This document shows, piece by piece, positions 45,845 through 58,900 of a stretch of 64,000 nucleotides of DNA. The stretch covers positions 28,398,001 to 28,462,000 of the forward strand of contig OX485806.1 of NCBI GenBank assembly GCA_950295325.1, given 5' to 3'. A program made the translations under genes and the position numbers. This stretch comes from Polytrichum commune. Its lineage: Eukaryota; Streptophyta; Polytrichopsida; Polytrichales; Polytrichaceae. The notes under the pieces are model-generated. The model made no database searches. It had not been told where the DNA came from and worked only from the letters and a program-made list of their open reading frames with translations. The stretch's first letter is position 1, and each line of letters starts with the position of its first letter.

Positions 45845-46396
45845 GGGCCGCTTTACACCTAGAGGCTGGGCCAATTCCCCTTGAGGCCGATTGCATGAAT
45901 TTTAGCCCTTTTTGGGTTGGAGGTTGGCCTCAACTACACATTATACTACTAAGATTATAATGGGGGCCAATTTTCCCATATGTAAAGGTCTTAGGGTCGA
46001 GAAGCTAGGTCGATTCAATAAATCTAGCATAATCGAATGGATTTAGCATAATCTAGCATACTCCAACAGATCTAGCATAATCTAGCATAGAGTCGTTCAT
46101 AGTTCCACATAATCCAATGGATATAATTCGCTGAAAAAATCATATTTTATTTTTAAAAGTAAATAAAATAAAATTGAAATGTGACATTGGCCCTCCATTT
46201 TGGGTGCACCCAATTCAACGAGCTTGGGCTGTGTCAGACCATGCATTTTTTGATTTAAAAATTCATACCACCAAATCGCCCCGGCCTCTAGGTGTAAAGG
46301 GGTTGGGGCCGATTTCAACATTTTGGCCAATCACACGTGAGGATTTCAAGCCTCTTACACAACGAATTGGCCCGGCCTCTAGGTGTAAAGCGGCCC
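45845..46396 (+). mobile_element. MITE family C, complete copy (TAA target duplication)
   Basis: 552 bp with inverted ends close to GGGCCGCTTTACACCTAGAG, matching over about 35 bp. TAA flanks it at 45842-45844 and 46397-46399. The right TAA is also the left TAA of the next MITE. The interior has short ATCTAGCATA direct repeats. Confidence 0.85.
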
Positions 46397-46399
46397 TAA

Positions 46400-46730
46400 G
46401 GGCCACTTCACGCACGAGACTAAAGGCCCGTGACCATTGCGTTCTAAGATCTCTCGTTGGTCCAAAACGCCCATCCAAGTTCACTTCACACTAGAATGTG
46501 AAGGCCTAAGGGCCTAAAGAGTTATCATGGATAAAAAGTTTACATGGATTGTTACATGACAATCTATAAACAATGTTTACGGTTTGCTGGGTTTTGCGTC
46601 AAGTCCACCTCCAAGAGGTAGGCATGATGCAAATTTTGGCAAACTGTATTAGTGGTACAGCCTTTGCATGAGAATCAAGGACCCTCAAAATTACATGGCC
46701 ACGGTCCTTGGTTTGTGTGTGAAGTGGCCC
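46400..46730 (+). mobile_element. MITE family B, copy 4
   Basis: 331 bp with family-B ends and TAA at 46397-46399 and 46731-46733. It is shorter inside than copies 1 and 2. It directly abuts MITE C. Confidence 0.8.
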
Positions 46731-48300
46731 TAATGTAAGGTATATGGGTGTTATTCATGTTCTCCAACTTCTACCGATTATGTTTAAGGTGGCAACACCT
46801 TAAACCAAGAAGTTAAGGTATTTGGCAGACACATGGTAGTTGTATGAACCAGAAAAAATAAAATGATTCTCACTTAGAAGAAAAAAAACATTGGGTGTAT
46901 TGCACCCCCCCCCCTTGGCAACACATATTGAAATAAATACAAAGTATTGTATTGAAAAATTGTGTTGTAACCCAATACCATTAAGGAGGGGGAATTGATG
47001 TTTACATGGCGAACATTTATCATAATCAATACATAAATATTATGCAAGATTTTAGGGTGTTGGTTTTAGGGGTTGTCTTGGTTTAAGGTGATCCTACCTT
47101 ACATAACAAACCTTGCGTTGCATTAGCAAACCTACAATGAAGCATCAACAACAATTAGATAGAAACATACCTCCCCTTATGTAGTTATCGTTATCGAATG
47201 TGCATGTTTTAAATATTTTGCAAAGTATTGTATTGAATACACAGATTTTTTAACTGAATACATAGTTCTTCCAAGTTGTCTTCGCTATTGAGTTTGGAGT
47301 GGTTAATGAATTTTGAAGATGTGATCCAATTTATTTCAAACGTGTGTTTTTATTGTTTTCGTTCTTTCATTATCACCTAATCATACGCCAATCTAATGTA
47401 GGGGTTCAATTAGAAAAAGTAACCAAAGAACACCCAAAATGCAGTATGTGGGTGCTAAGTGGGTAGTTTTTCTTGTTCTTCATCTTCTATTGATCAACTT
47501 AACCTCTTGAAGTTTGTGTTCCATTAACAAAATGTATGGTGATATATCAACAAAAAATGGGGTCGAAATCCAAACCTTCCCATTGTTTAGTTGTGGTCAT
47601 CAGAATTGCATGTTTGTTGATTCCTCAAGTGAATACATAGGTCTTCCCAATTGTAATGACCATTGACTTTCGAGTACTTGATCAAATATAACCACGTAGT
47701 GCGATCTCTTTTAAACATGTGTCTTCATGGTGTGTGTTCTTAGATCCACAACTAACCGCACACCATTCAAATATAGGGGTTCCATTAAAAAAAAACGACC
47801 AAATAATACCCACATATCTTAAGGTAAAACGAGTCTTAAGCATACACCTTTTAGCTATGCACTCACTTCTTGTAAGATGTGAAACGCAATTAATGTGAAA
47901 TATACACACGTGCACTTTCCATAACCATAACTAAATCATGTTGATATTTTAGAGTCATTCATTAATTAATTACAACACTATTATCAAGATGTAAGTTGAT
48001 CAATAGAAGATGGAGAACATAACGACCAACCAAATAACACATGCATACATTAGGACTTTTGGCAAATTAGCAAAGGCTCATGGGAATTCACCAACATAAA
48101 TGAGTCTTGTGAGGGGCTCTTCAATAGACTCAAGGTACCCCCCCCCTCTTTCCCTTACGTGAGTATCATAACATACTTTTGCTGACATGTCACTTTTGCT
48201 TTTGTTTCTTAAGCTCGGTAAAGCATGAACAAAGTAAGGGAGAACGGTCTTCCTCACACGTCGGTGCAAAGAAACATCAACATTTATTTTGTTATATTTA
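46731..48300. other. Intergenic DNA, one family-E MITE remnant
   Basis: No gene recognised. A diverged family-E remnant covers about 47640-47900 (CGTAGTGCGATCTCTTTTAA; CATTCAAATATAGGGGTTCC). Poly-C runs occur at about 46906 and 48138. Confidence 0.5.
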
Positions 48301-48303
48301 TTA

Positions 48304-48428
48304 TTCCCTCCGTCCCAAAGTTATTGTCCTACTCCCCGGAGTTTTTATATCCCCAAATGTTTGTCAGACAAACATTTGGGCATATAAAAACTCCGGGGAG
48401 TAGGACAATAACTTTGGGACGGAGGGAG
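48304..48428. mobile_element. Stowaway-type MITE, near-perfect 125-bp palindrome
   Basis: The ends read CCCTCCGTCCC and the inverse, the hallmark of Stowaway elements, and TA dinucleotides flank both sides. The two 62-bp arms around the central A at 48366 differ at only two positions. A transcript would form a long hairpin that could feed small-RNA processing. Confidence 0.88.
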
Positions 48429-48540
48429 TACTACTTTTGTTTCCGGATGTGTCAAGTTTGCTCATGTCATCTTATCCATACTTATTCATGTATGTATCCC
48501 TATTAGGCACTTTCACTTCCACACACAAATTTTGGTCATT

Positions 48541-48640
48541 GGATCGGACTACAAATTGTCTCATCTGGCGGTTCGATTCCCGGCTTGATGAACTCTTCTC
48601 TCTACTTGACGGAAAAACCAAGAGCCCACCCACCGCAAGG
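48541..48640 (+). mobile_element. Partial SINE-like copy
   Basis: It contains GGTTCGATTCC (48570-48580) and TCTCTACTTGACGGAAAA, both shared with the intact SINE at 48901. No tail or target duplication was found. Confidence 0.5.
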
Positions 48641-48900
48641 TAGGCAGTAAACCCCACCCTGCACCAAAGGGATTCTCAAACAAGGCAAAGCCAACAGACT
48701 CAAATTCACGTCAAATTTCCCGTTGTTGTATATCATTACTATTATTATGAGAAAAGCGACCGCGATCACCTTCTTTTTCCTCACCTCGGCACAACTTCAC
48801 CGGGAAGTTGTAAAAAAAATCCATAAATTGCCAAAACGAAATGACCCTTCTCCCCGGCCAATGATCAGATTCCTTTGCACATGAATTCCAACATGGCATT

Positions 48901-49074
48901 AAACTACCGGATGATGGTGGAAAGATACCCAAATCTCAAGGAAGAGGTTGGCGGTTCGAATCCCGGCTGTGAAATCTCCTCTCTACTTGACGGAAAACTT
49001 GCCAAGTGGTCAACTGCCTCCTATGCTTTGGCGTTGGCCTGTCGGTCTTCTGTCTCAAAAATAAAAAATAAAAA
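48901..49074 (+). mobile_element. tRNA-derived SINE with 17-bp target duplication
   Basis: A 174-bp body flanked by perfect direct repeats AATTCCAACATGGCATT at 48884-48900 and 49075-49091. It has a Pol III B box GGTTCGAATCC at 48953-48963 and an AAAATAAAAAATAAAAA tail. The non-coding body, A-rich tail and long duplication mark insertion by target-primed reverse transcription. Confidence 0.88.
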
Positions 49075-49334
49075 AATTCCAACATGGCATTTACGGCCAG
49101 CTTATCACCTTGCCAACACATTACTTTTATCTAACTGACCTGGTTTCTAGTTCCCCACATCCGTGATGCCTAGACGAGTCAATGCTGACTCATCCGCCAG
49201 CTGGACAGACAGCTAGACACGGACATCTGATCGGATACAGCTGGCCACCTAACTTGTTTCTCACCGTACTTTAGGGTTAGGCTCTTTTTTTTCAAGAATG
49301 CCACCGTCCAGCCAACTTGGCCCAAGGAACGTGA

Positions 49335-49880
49335 GGCGTAAGGTCGATGTGCCTAATTCGGTTGTCTTAATCGGACATTTGTTTTTGAGCGGCTCCAAGA
49401 ACGGATACCAAAAAGACGTGTGTTTGAAAGAGATTGGGCTGCGTTTCTTTAAAAAAATGATAATCATTCTAGGCTCAATAATCAACGTAATTGGGTGGAT
49501 CTATATGACCACTTGATGAGCACAACATCCCTCATTTTGATGATAAATTAGATGTTCATATACTGTAAGTTCCAACAATTATGAGGAACATAACATTATT
49601 TAGTTGAGTGATGGCCGGGAATGTGTCATGTAAGGTGCTTAGATTCACACCTTATGGATCCTTGTCTGAGTAGATTCGGCCTAATAAATAGTCAGTTATT
49701 AGGGTGAAGCATTTACATCACTAGATATTATTAGAATGGAACGGTTGATAGTCCTTGAATAGTGTTATGAAAGTGGCTATGGCCTCACTTTGGATTTGCT
49801 ATCCACCTTGTACTAGTTGCATGCTTCATATCCTAGGAGGAGAGGGTTAGTTGGAAAGAGTAACCGTTTAAGACCCATCT
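49335..49880 (-). mobile_element. MITE family E copy, inverted, with an internal insertion
   Basis: It begins AAGGTCGATGTGCCTAATTC, followed by AAAGACGTGTGTTTGAAAG. The end blocks (GGATTTGCTATCC, TTGCATGCTTCATATCCTAG) lie about 200 bp later than in other copies. Confidence 0.5.
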
Positions 49881-50935
49881 ACTTTACACTAAATATTTGG
49901 GTTAGTGTGGCATTAGAAATCGGGATGCGAATCTTTAGAACTTGTCATGCAACATCAATGGTCATATGACACTCTCTAGTTGTCTCTTAATGATTGTAAG
50001 ACAATTAGTGTGGACTGACGATGAACTTTTGTGTGAGTCATACTAAATCATATGTTCAGTGTAGATGTCTTTCTTTTTGAGTTAGGTCCCCGTGAGGTGA
50101 AAACACATAAATAATGTTCTTTGTGAGACCCCGAATCAAATCAACATGACATGGTTGAGATAAACTAAACCACAAAAACATGGGGCTATGTTTATACTAG
50201 ACTTTGTTTGCTTTGGGAGCATGTCTTGTTCTTTGAGCCACGCCTAGTAATACATTGGAGTGAAAACATGGATAACCATATAATGGCAAATTATCTACCT
50301 TTGCTAATTCGACCCTACAATTGACACCAAAGACCTTGAATTAGCCTAGCAAAACTTTAATTAAGATGAGCTAACCAAAATCGTATGGAGGGCGGCATGT
50401 GTATACTAGAGCCCATGAACCGTAGTAAGATTAGTGTAAATGTCACCGTCCAAACCAAGTCCTCATGGTGACTAGGATCGGATGTCTTGGCCGTTGAGTT
50501 GGGCCCCAAACCCACCAATCTTGCCCAAGGTGATAAAATACAGTCAAGGACATTGTTATGTCTACTCATTGTTGAAACATATGGCTAGATTCAACATCAT
50601 TCTAAGTCCACAATAGAGTCCTAAAGTCAACCATTCATTGCAAGTGCCCACAAATTTTTCATGTAAGTACCCCGTCTCTATAAACTCTTAAACCTTCGAG
50701 ATGTTTAGGCCCGAAAAACCACCGAACCTCACCGTTTCTAAGAGAACGATATTCATTGGTTTGGCACCAAGATGCTAAACTTGGTCCGAAACTCAACATT
50801 CCAAACAAGAAATAGAGGAGAAATAATAAATAGGTCACATGTGGCTTAACTATCCTAGATGCACAACTATTTACTACGCTTAGGAATTCAAGATGCTGCC
50901 CAATAATAAATTATATATGCCGTGTATCCGACATA
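49881..50935. other. Intergenic DNA without a recognised feature
   Basis: Only short frames and no repeats that I can define. Confidence 0.5.
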
Positions 50936-51240
50936 TTAGATAAAGTTCATCCCCCGCTACTATGCGGACGAACGATTCGTTCCGTCCGTCTTCGGACGAA
51001 GCCGCCGCTTTCTGTTCACGACTTGGTCGACTGCTCCTACCCAGACGAACGATACCCTCCGTCGCATGACGAGTGCACCCTGGTCGTCCACGACGCGTTC
51101 GTCTCCGTCGGCTGCGGCCCACCTTCCGCAACGGTTGCTGCATTTCTCTCGCAACACCGGGGCTCCGCATTCTTTCCCGCGGAATGCTTGCTTGCTTGTT
51201 GGGTTCTGCTTCTTTTGGAAGAAATCAAAATTAGAGATTG
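50936..51240 (+). promoter_or_regulatory. CpG-rich segment upstream of the OSCA gene
   Basis: CpG density rises sharply (TTCGTTCCGTCCGTCTTCGG and similar) compared with the AT-rich flanks, about 1.7-2 kb before the OSCA start codon. It may mark the promoter or a 5' untranslated exon. No TATA box or transcript boundary can be fixed from sequence alone. Confidence 0.35.
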
Positions 51241-51284
51241 AAAAAAAGAAGGACGCAACTCGTTGTTGTTCCGTTTCTTCAGTC

Positions 51285-51640
51285 TTTGAGCTTGTGTACT
51301 CTTCATGTGGAGCTCTTGTGTGCTTAACAGGGCTTAGTTTTAGTTTACGGCGCATTTTCAAAAGAAGGAAGATTTCCTGCAATTTTTCTTTGGTCTCCTT
51401 GATTTGGAGTTTTTGGGAGTACTATCGATATTTCCCATCTTTCTTCTGTATTCCCAGTCTCCAAGCTCGTATGTTTCATGTAGTGCTCTTGTTTGCTTAG
51501 TAGGGGCTCAGTTTTGGTTTGAGGAGCATTTTGAGAGGAAGGAAGAATTCCTTCAATTTTCCTCCGGGCTCCCTGATTTGCAAGTTTTTGGGGTACTGTT
51601 AATCATTTTCCCAGTCTTGAGGGTCAAGAGTTCCGTGTTC
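51285..51640 (+). repeat. Degenerate ~178-bp tandem duplication
   Basis: Units begin near 51285 and 51461. They share GCTCTTGTGTGCTTA / GCTCTTGTTTGCTTA, AAGGAAGA(T/A)TTCCT, and a TTTTTGGG(A/G)GTACT block. Confidence 0.7.
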
Positions 51641-51696
51641 CTTTTTCGCAGGTAGAAGAGAGAAGTACTACAGAAATGTAGGTGGTTTCGTTAGAT

Positions 51697-52390
51697 TGTG
51701 AGGTTTTTTCTACATTTTTGTGTTTTCTTCTCAGTTGATCAGGTAACTCTCAAGCTTCGAGCTCCGGGGTTGACCCTCTTTGTTGCAGACTTCTTCAAAA
51801 ATTTCCCACTCCTCCAGAGATTGAATCTTCATTTATTGCTCCGCAGTCTGTTTGGAAGCTCCATTTTGTCTCCCATCGGCTGGTGCATCGCAAGCTGCGA
51901 GAAGTTTAATACGAAATGTTTAAGAGCCCATTGTTTCGGAAACGGGTACTCTCAATAATAGTACAGTATTGACTGTTCTCCTCTCCAGTAATGCTGTTAA
52001 CCTCCATAGACGCTTCGGAGAAGCCTCCGCGTGACCCATGACTGCAGTAGATATTTGAGGTTTTGAGTTCATTTCCATACAAGCATTCCGCCACAGTCCA
52101 GATTGATCAGCTTTGTAGGGTCCTACATTCTTGTGTTTCCTTCCTCGGTTGATCAGCTGATTTTCGAGCTCCTGTGGGGTTAACGCTCGAGGTTAAGTCC
52201 GCCTAATTTTTTTTCCCTCTCCTCCAGAGATTATCCTTCGGTCATTGCGCCATAGTCTGTTTGGAAGCTCCTTTTTCGCGGGAACTTTGTTTTTGGAGCA
52301 TCCATTATGTTTCTCGTAGGCTTAAATTCATAACCATTTTTCTGAACTGGGTACTCTCAATACAGTGTTGACTGACCCCACAGTCCACTC
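51697..52390 (+). repeat. Degenerate ~420-bp tandem duplication
   Basis: Two units (about 51697-51975 and 52115-52385) share TTGATCAG, CTCCTCCAGAGATT, CAGTCTGTTTGGAAGCTCC, and GGGTACTCTCAATA followed by a GTATTGACTG / GTGTTGACTG block. It lies in the presumed 5' region of the OSCA gene. Confidence 0.75.
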
Positions 52391-52944
52391 TCTATCAAAT
52401 AGTTGAGGTTTTTATTTGATTTTACTGAGAGGATTTAAAGATATGTATTAGGCTAAAGCATACAAATACCTTAGCAACTCCAGAGAGGCATTTTTTTTTT
52501 AATAGTTAAGCTATGATTTCCAGTGATTTCTGATAACCCAACTAGGAATCGCTTATCTGCAAATGGCCATGTTCAAGAAAACACCATGGTCGAACACAAG
52601 TCGTAGTCCTTCTCAGTTCAAGGTTTACGAATCAATTTCCCCATGTTCTTTCTTCCTGCTTACTTGTCCCAATTTCTACCTACCCATTACCACCTGCTCT
52701 TCTGCAACTCTACAATCTCAAAGCTAAACCCAAGGAAAAATGTCTTTGAGCAGTGACACTACTTTGAGCCACCCGTAAATTTTTGAGTGAATGCTAATGT
52801 ACTGGCATCACATCACAGCACGTAGGAAACACCATCTTAGTACTACTACATTGTGAAAGTTACAACAACTCTCCAATGTTGAGCCTATTTCAACTGAAAC
52901 TTGGAGATTGAAGGAAATTTTCTTAGAGCCGGCGACATAATACC

Positions 52945-55900
52945 ATGGCGACATTAAGAGACATTGGCGTGTCAGCTGTGGTGAACGTCGGCCTGACGAT
53001 TCTGTTTCTACTTGCATTTCTGTTACTTAGTCTACAACCGATCAATGATAAGGTTTACCACCCAAAACTGTATCTCAAGGGCATGCGAAAAGGGAGGCCG
53101 AGGGCGAATCCTCGCCAGCTGAAACCTATGGAGAAGTACTTCAACCTGGAGATTGGGCAGTACACGAGGGTATTCGAGTGGGCGAACTCTGCGTTACGCA
53201 AATCGGAAGAATACATCATTGATCATGCGGGTCTTGACTCGGCGGTCTTCCTGCGCATCTTTCTGGTTGGGTAAGTAATTAATGTGTCCCATCCGCCTTT
53301 CCTTACAAGCTATACCTGACTTTCCTTTGGTTATTTATATACTTGAGGTAAGGTGTATATGTGGCCCTATTGTGGGCACTTCCAACTCCACATATAATTT
53401 TGACCATTTGATCGAACAAAAATCTTTCTCATATGGTTAGCAATTGCAATAGAGTTATCATTTTCATCAATTGGAGTTGTGGTTGGAAGTTTGTTGTTTT
53501 GCATGTAACACTTTCCATGGTCGATAAGTTTTTGGTGTATGTTTGCAATCAGTGTGGAGGTTTGAATGAAGAACAATCTGTATCAGTTCATAAGGGCCAA
53601 ACTCATTTTAGCACCTCAGCATAACTCTCTTTTAGAACCACAAAGGTCATTGTTTTAAGTTTCAACACAATCAATGCAAAAGATATGAGTCCAAAGGAAG
53701 AGTTTCTTTCTCTTTAAATGATCATATAGGCCCTCCCCATTGCGTTTATTATTGATCTTAGAACGGTGAATATATTTGGAGGACATGGGTCAATCTCATC
53801 ATGACACATGTCTTTTTGGTGTCGATTCTTAACAACAAGGCTTGCCATATACCACTCAAATACAAGTTTTCAGATGCATTGAGTAGGAAAATGCACGCCG
53901 AAACCGAAATATAGAAGGAAGTGCGGGTTTTAAAGATGGAGCTCAGTGATGTGAAATTCAACACCTTAGAGAAGAGGAGAATGGAAGTAATAGTTAAAGG
54001 GCAATATACTTACATTTTGTTGCCAATGTGGGCTCTAGGTTTATCAATTGGCTCAAGCTTGATCCCAAGTCTAAGGAATCCTTGCATTGCTATGAATCTC
54101 ACATTGTTGACATGTATTCTTCCATTGGTACATGTTGCCCTATTGTGGGGTCTTCCAACTCCACAGACAATTTTGACCGTTGGATTCTATTGAGAAATGT
54201 CTCATCCGGTCAGCGTTTGTGAATCATGAAGATCCCATTTCAAGTTCCAACGTCCGAGTAATTGAGACAAATTTAGAAGCGCCCAAAGTGAAGATCTTCT
54301 TTCTCTCTAGACAATCACATAGGTCCTGTCAATTTCGTTATCAATCGAAACGAGAATGGTTAATATATTTTAAGCACATAGTCCAATCTCATTCTAACAC
54401 ATGTTTTTTCGGTGTCATTCTTAACTACAAACCTTGCCATAAATCACTCAAATATAGGTGTGTGATCAAGAGGAGTGACCCACATTAAGGCCCACCTGGA
54501 CATTAAAGTAAGGAGGGTAAAAGGAGAACTTATTGTTATGGCGATTCTCTAACAAGGCTTGAGTTGCACAGTTATTGTACAATTATTGTACTATTATTGT
54601 ATAGGTGCAATGGGTCAGGTCAGTGACAAAATTGCAAAGCATGTTTCATTTTATGGGGCCAATGCAATGGTACATATCCGGGCTAATTTCCTTCTGTTTG
54701 AAGATTTGGGAAACTAATGTACGAAGCTGTGCTGGTGGTTTGGTGGCAGGCTCAAGGTGTTTGTGCCAATGATGGTTCTGGGCATGGTCATTTTAATACC
54801 TGTGAATGTTGGAGCTGGATCTCTGTCTGACCAAGGAACAACATCACATGCTTCTGGGAATGCCACATCAACTAAGTTTCTGTTCAGCAGCATCGACAAG
54901 CTTTCTATGTCAAATGTGCCAAATGGCTCTCCAAGGTGCTTTTTCATCACTTTATCCCATTCAATATGAAAGAAAGAAAGATGACTCTGGTGTTGCCACT
55001 GGTGTGAATTATGGTGTTGCTTCCATCTTGGAGTTGGTCTAAGTCTATCTGCAACCATGAAACTTGGCATCACTAGAATTTGAGCCCTCCCACTCCCCCC
55101 AATTTTTACTGACTCCTTTCAAAGATGAAGACCTTGAATGGGCGTGGACAAGTTGGCCTACACATATCTCTCCCAAGGGCAAACCCCTAGTTTCTCAAGT
55201 GGTTGACTTGGATATCCCCACTATGATTGAGTGGAGGACCATAAGTGGTAGTGTGCACCAGAAACCAAGTGCTAGGAAGGTGCAGTCTTAGGCAACTTAC
55301 CCTTGGAGTTCCCATGGGATCCTCGGATTTAAGCCACCCTTCTATTCAATATGTTATAAAGCTGTGAGAGCTGATTTTGTTCCTCCCTTAGGTAAGTTGG
55401 CACATAGAGGTTGGTCGCTAAGGGCTACGTATTTGTTAAGATAAGACTTGCTACGGATTGGGAGTAGCAGGTTGAATCGCAATAAATATTGGACATAGCC
55501 GATGATTGACCTGCTGGAGCCACAAAATCATCCAAAATCATCCACGACGAAGCCCTGTATACATCCCTGCAAGATACACGAGGACAGTAAGAAAATGAAG
55601 GTCGATATTCAGGCGGATATTAGGCCTGCTCTAATCTAGTGGGAGTCTTCCATGTTGGCGAGAGCAGTTCAAAAATCAGATATCAGCTATGGATTAAATT
55701 GACATAAGTACTGAGGATTGGAACACTCATGGATCTCTTGTGCTATTATGTGCAGGCTTTGGTCGCATCTAGTCATGTCATATGTTTTTACGGCATGGGT
55801 TTGCTTCATCCTTTTTGTGGAGTACAGAAGCATAGCAGCAATGCGCCTCAAATTCCTCTCTGATGAGAAACGTCGACCTGACCAGTTCACAGTAAGCTTC

Positions 55901-58900
55901 CATGTGTTTGTAGAACTCGACACTATCTATACCCTGGCCCGAATATTGTACACTTAGAGTAATTTAGGATGTGACAATAATAACAAGGCTACTGTAATGG
56001 AGAGTTTATACACATAAAATGAAATTTTCCTACACAAGATATTACTTTCATCCGCAGAAAGAATGGAAGAGATTAATAAGATATATCTTCAAGCTTTACC
56101 ATTTTTTGTTTGTTTGAAAGGCTACTTTGAAGTCACCGAATGAACTGTTGGGTGGGTTTCCAAGTACTGTCTGAAACAAATTTCTACCCTTGTTTTTACC
56201 TTGTGTATTTGAGAAGTTCTAGTTTGACAGGTAGACTGAAAGCAACAACAGTAGCATTGAAACCAAGAGAAACTGTGAAATCGAATAAGGATATTGTAAC
56301 ATATAAGATTGCCGTGGTTAGATGGAGCTTACCGACTCGAAAATTTTCTGAGGAGGCAGTGGGAAGCAATCCTTAAATTCCAGATTTGTTCTTCCTTGCA
56401 TTCTGTTTGTCTGACAGTCTGGCTGCATTGAGCCTGGCATGGTAACCAATCAAGGAAGTTATTGGTGCCATTGGCTAACGTTTTGGGTGTAAAATGGTGA
56501 CAGGTTATGGTCCTGCAAGTACCTGACAAAGGCAGGGAGCCTCTTTCCACACAAGTTGAGAACTACTTCCGCATGAACCATCCAGATTATTACTTGACGC
56601 ATCAGGTACGTGCAATTATTTCCTATCTTGCTCATGCATGGAAATTTAATTTTTACCGCAACTATTGAGGACAAGATTGCACTGAACAGGTAAGCTCTTC
56701 TTCAAATTATTTCGAACCTGCTTATTTACAATATAGAGGGGATTACCTTCGGTTCAATATAAAGAACCAAGCCATGTAATTGGCACCCAGATTGTGAAGA
56801 ATAGGGAGTAAACATGCATCACTTCACAGAGGCTTTGATTTAGAAAATGCTATCTGATGTTGTTGTGGGGTAATGACTTGGATTGGCAAGAACAGATGGC
56901 GTACAATGCAAACAAGCTGTCCAGCATAGTAAGGAAAAGGGACACTGCTCAAAATTGGTTGGTTTATTTCCAACTCAAGCATTCGCGGAATCCAAAGATA
57001 AGACCTACAATCAAGGTGTTTCCTGGTGCTCCATACTCTTTGCACTTTATAAGTAACTTTGTGGTCTCTCTCAACAAGTGTTTGTTTCTTATGCTACTGT
57101 AGTAACTTAAGTGCACACTTTTCTGTGCAGACAGGCTTTTGTGGACTCTTTGGGGCACCAGTGGATGCATTGGACTATTACACAGATCAGATCGAACAAT
57201 TGACCAAAGAAGTAAGATATCTGAGCTGTTACTTTTAGATGAATTTGATGTTGTTTTGATTGGTCTCGTCTTGTGGTTCAAGCTGATAGTGTTCTGCTCA
57301 ATCTCCTGAGCAGCTTAGAATTTCATACGAGCTGATTGACCCTTATGTTCAAGAGGATCTTGAGCTTACGAAGGCTGCTGTTCCTCTTGTTAATGTCCTG
57401 CATTACAAAAAAACTAGAAGAGTTTGCTCTTTCTACCTATCTTGTTATTGCTTTCACTGTAGTACTCTTTCAACGTTCTGAATTCAAACCATTGCATCAG
57501 AGTTCTCTATTTTATTTTTCCTACTGTATAAGGAAAACCGTCATAGCATTCGTAAGGATGTGTAAGGATGTTCTCTTTCTATTCTAGCGTCAAGAATAAA
57601 TATTCAAGAATCCAGGTCCTGGAGTTCATGCATGAATGCCAACCTCTCAAGTGGCACTAAGCTCTCATTAGTTGACACCTCATTGTTGCCTCTATATATT
57701 TGGACACAAATCCTTCTTCTATCTACCAAAATTCAATTGAAGAGGCACGCCCCAAATGGAATCATTCTAGGTTATCCCGAATACCTCAGAACTATCAACT
57801 ACCATTTGCATTGGAACCTAAATATGCTCCTTTCAGAATGTTATGGCATCAAGCTCACATTAGTCGACACCTCATTGTTGCCTATCTTCGGACACAAAGT
57901 CTTCTTCCATCTACCAAGATTCAGTTGAAGAGGCGTGGCCAAATTGGAGTCATTCTTAGGCAATCAGATTTCTTAAGAATGATTCCATTTGCAATGAAAC
58001 TTGAATAGGCTACTTAAGAATGTTATGATGGTATTGAGAATGTTATGTGTACCTGACCATCTGGCAGGCGGAGGACGAGCGTGCTGTTGTCATAAAAGAT
58101 CCAAATGCCACCATGCCAGCGGCTTTTGTGTCCTTCAAGGCTCGCTGGGGCGCTGCAGTCTGTGCCCAGACCCAACAAAACCAAGACCCAACCCTGTGGC
58201 TGACAGACTGGGCACCTGAGCCACGAGATGTTTACTGGGCCAACCTTTCAATACCCTACCTGCAGCTCGGGTTTCGCAGGCTCGTAGCAATTGTTATGGT
58301 GTTCCTGCTGGTGTTCTTTTACATGATTCCTGTTGCTGCTGTTCAATCTTTGGCGAATCTGGAGGGTCTTCGAAGATCAATACCTGCCCTGGATGGATTG
58401 CTGAGGAGGTGAGTCCCTTCTCATCCAAATCTTTGCAATAGAGCTATCCTTTAACTTGATGGGACTTTCTGTGAGGAGTTGGTCTCCTATAATTTGCCAT
58501 TGGTTGTTTTGCATACAATATCAATAATTTCTATCCCTTGCGGTGCATGCTTGGAGGTAGTGTTTGAATTTGAACTAAGAACAACCTATTTCGGTTCTTT
58601 GGGAACTCATTTTAGCGCCTCTTGGCATGCCAAAATGAGTTTGACACTCAATGAACCAATTTAGACATCAATATGTTCAAACCTCCACACTACCTCCAAG
58701 CATGCACCGAATGTGTTGTATGCAAAATAACCAACTCCCGACCAAAATTCATGTTGGGTTAGAGGATGATTGAGTCCCTGCTTCATCTAAGGAGAAAAAG
58801 TACATTAGAGCTTTTCCAGCTTCATCTCTCTAATATATCATCCATACCAGTGGGAACCTAGTATAGATTGTGAAGGATCTGACTCAGCACCACAGCTGCT

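Noticed and set aside
51066-51500. 144-codon frame upstream of the OSCA gene
   Set aside because: It crosses the start of a non-coding tandem duplication and shows no domain. A long upstream ORF is possible but unsupported.
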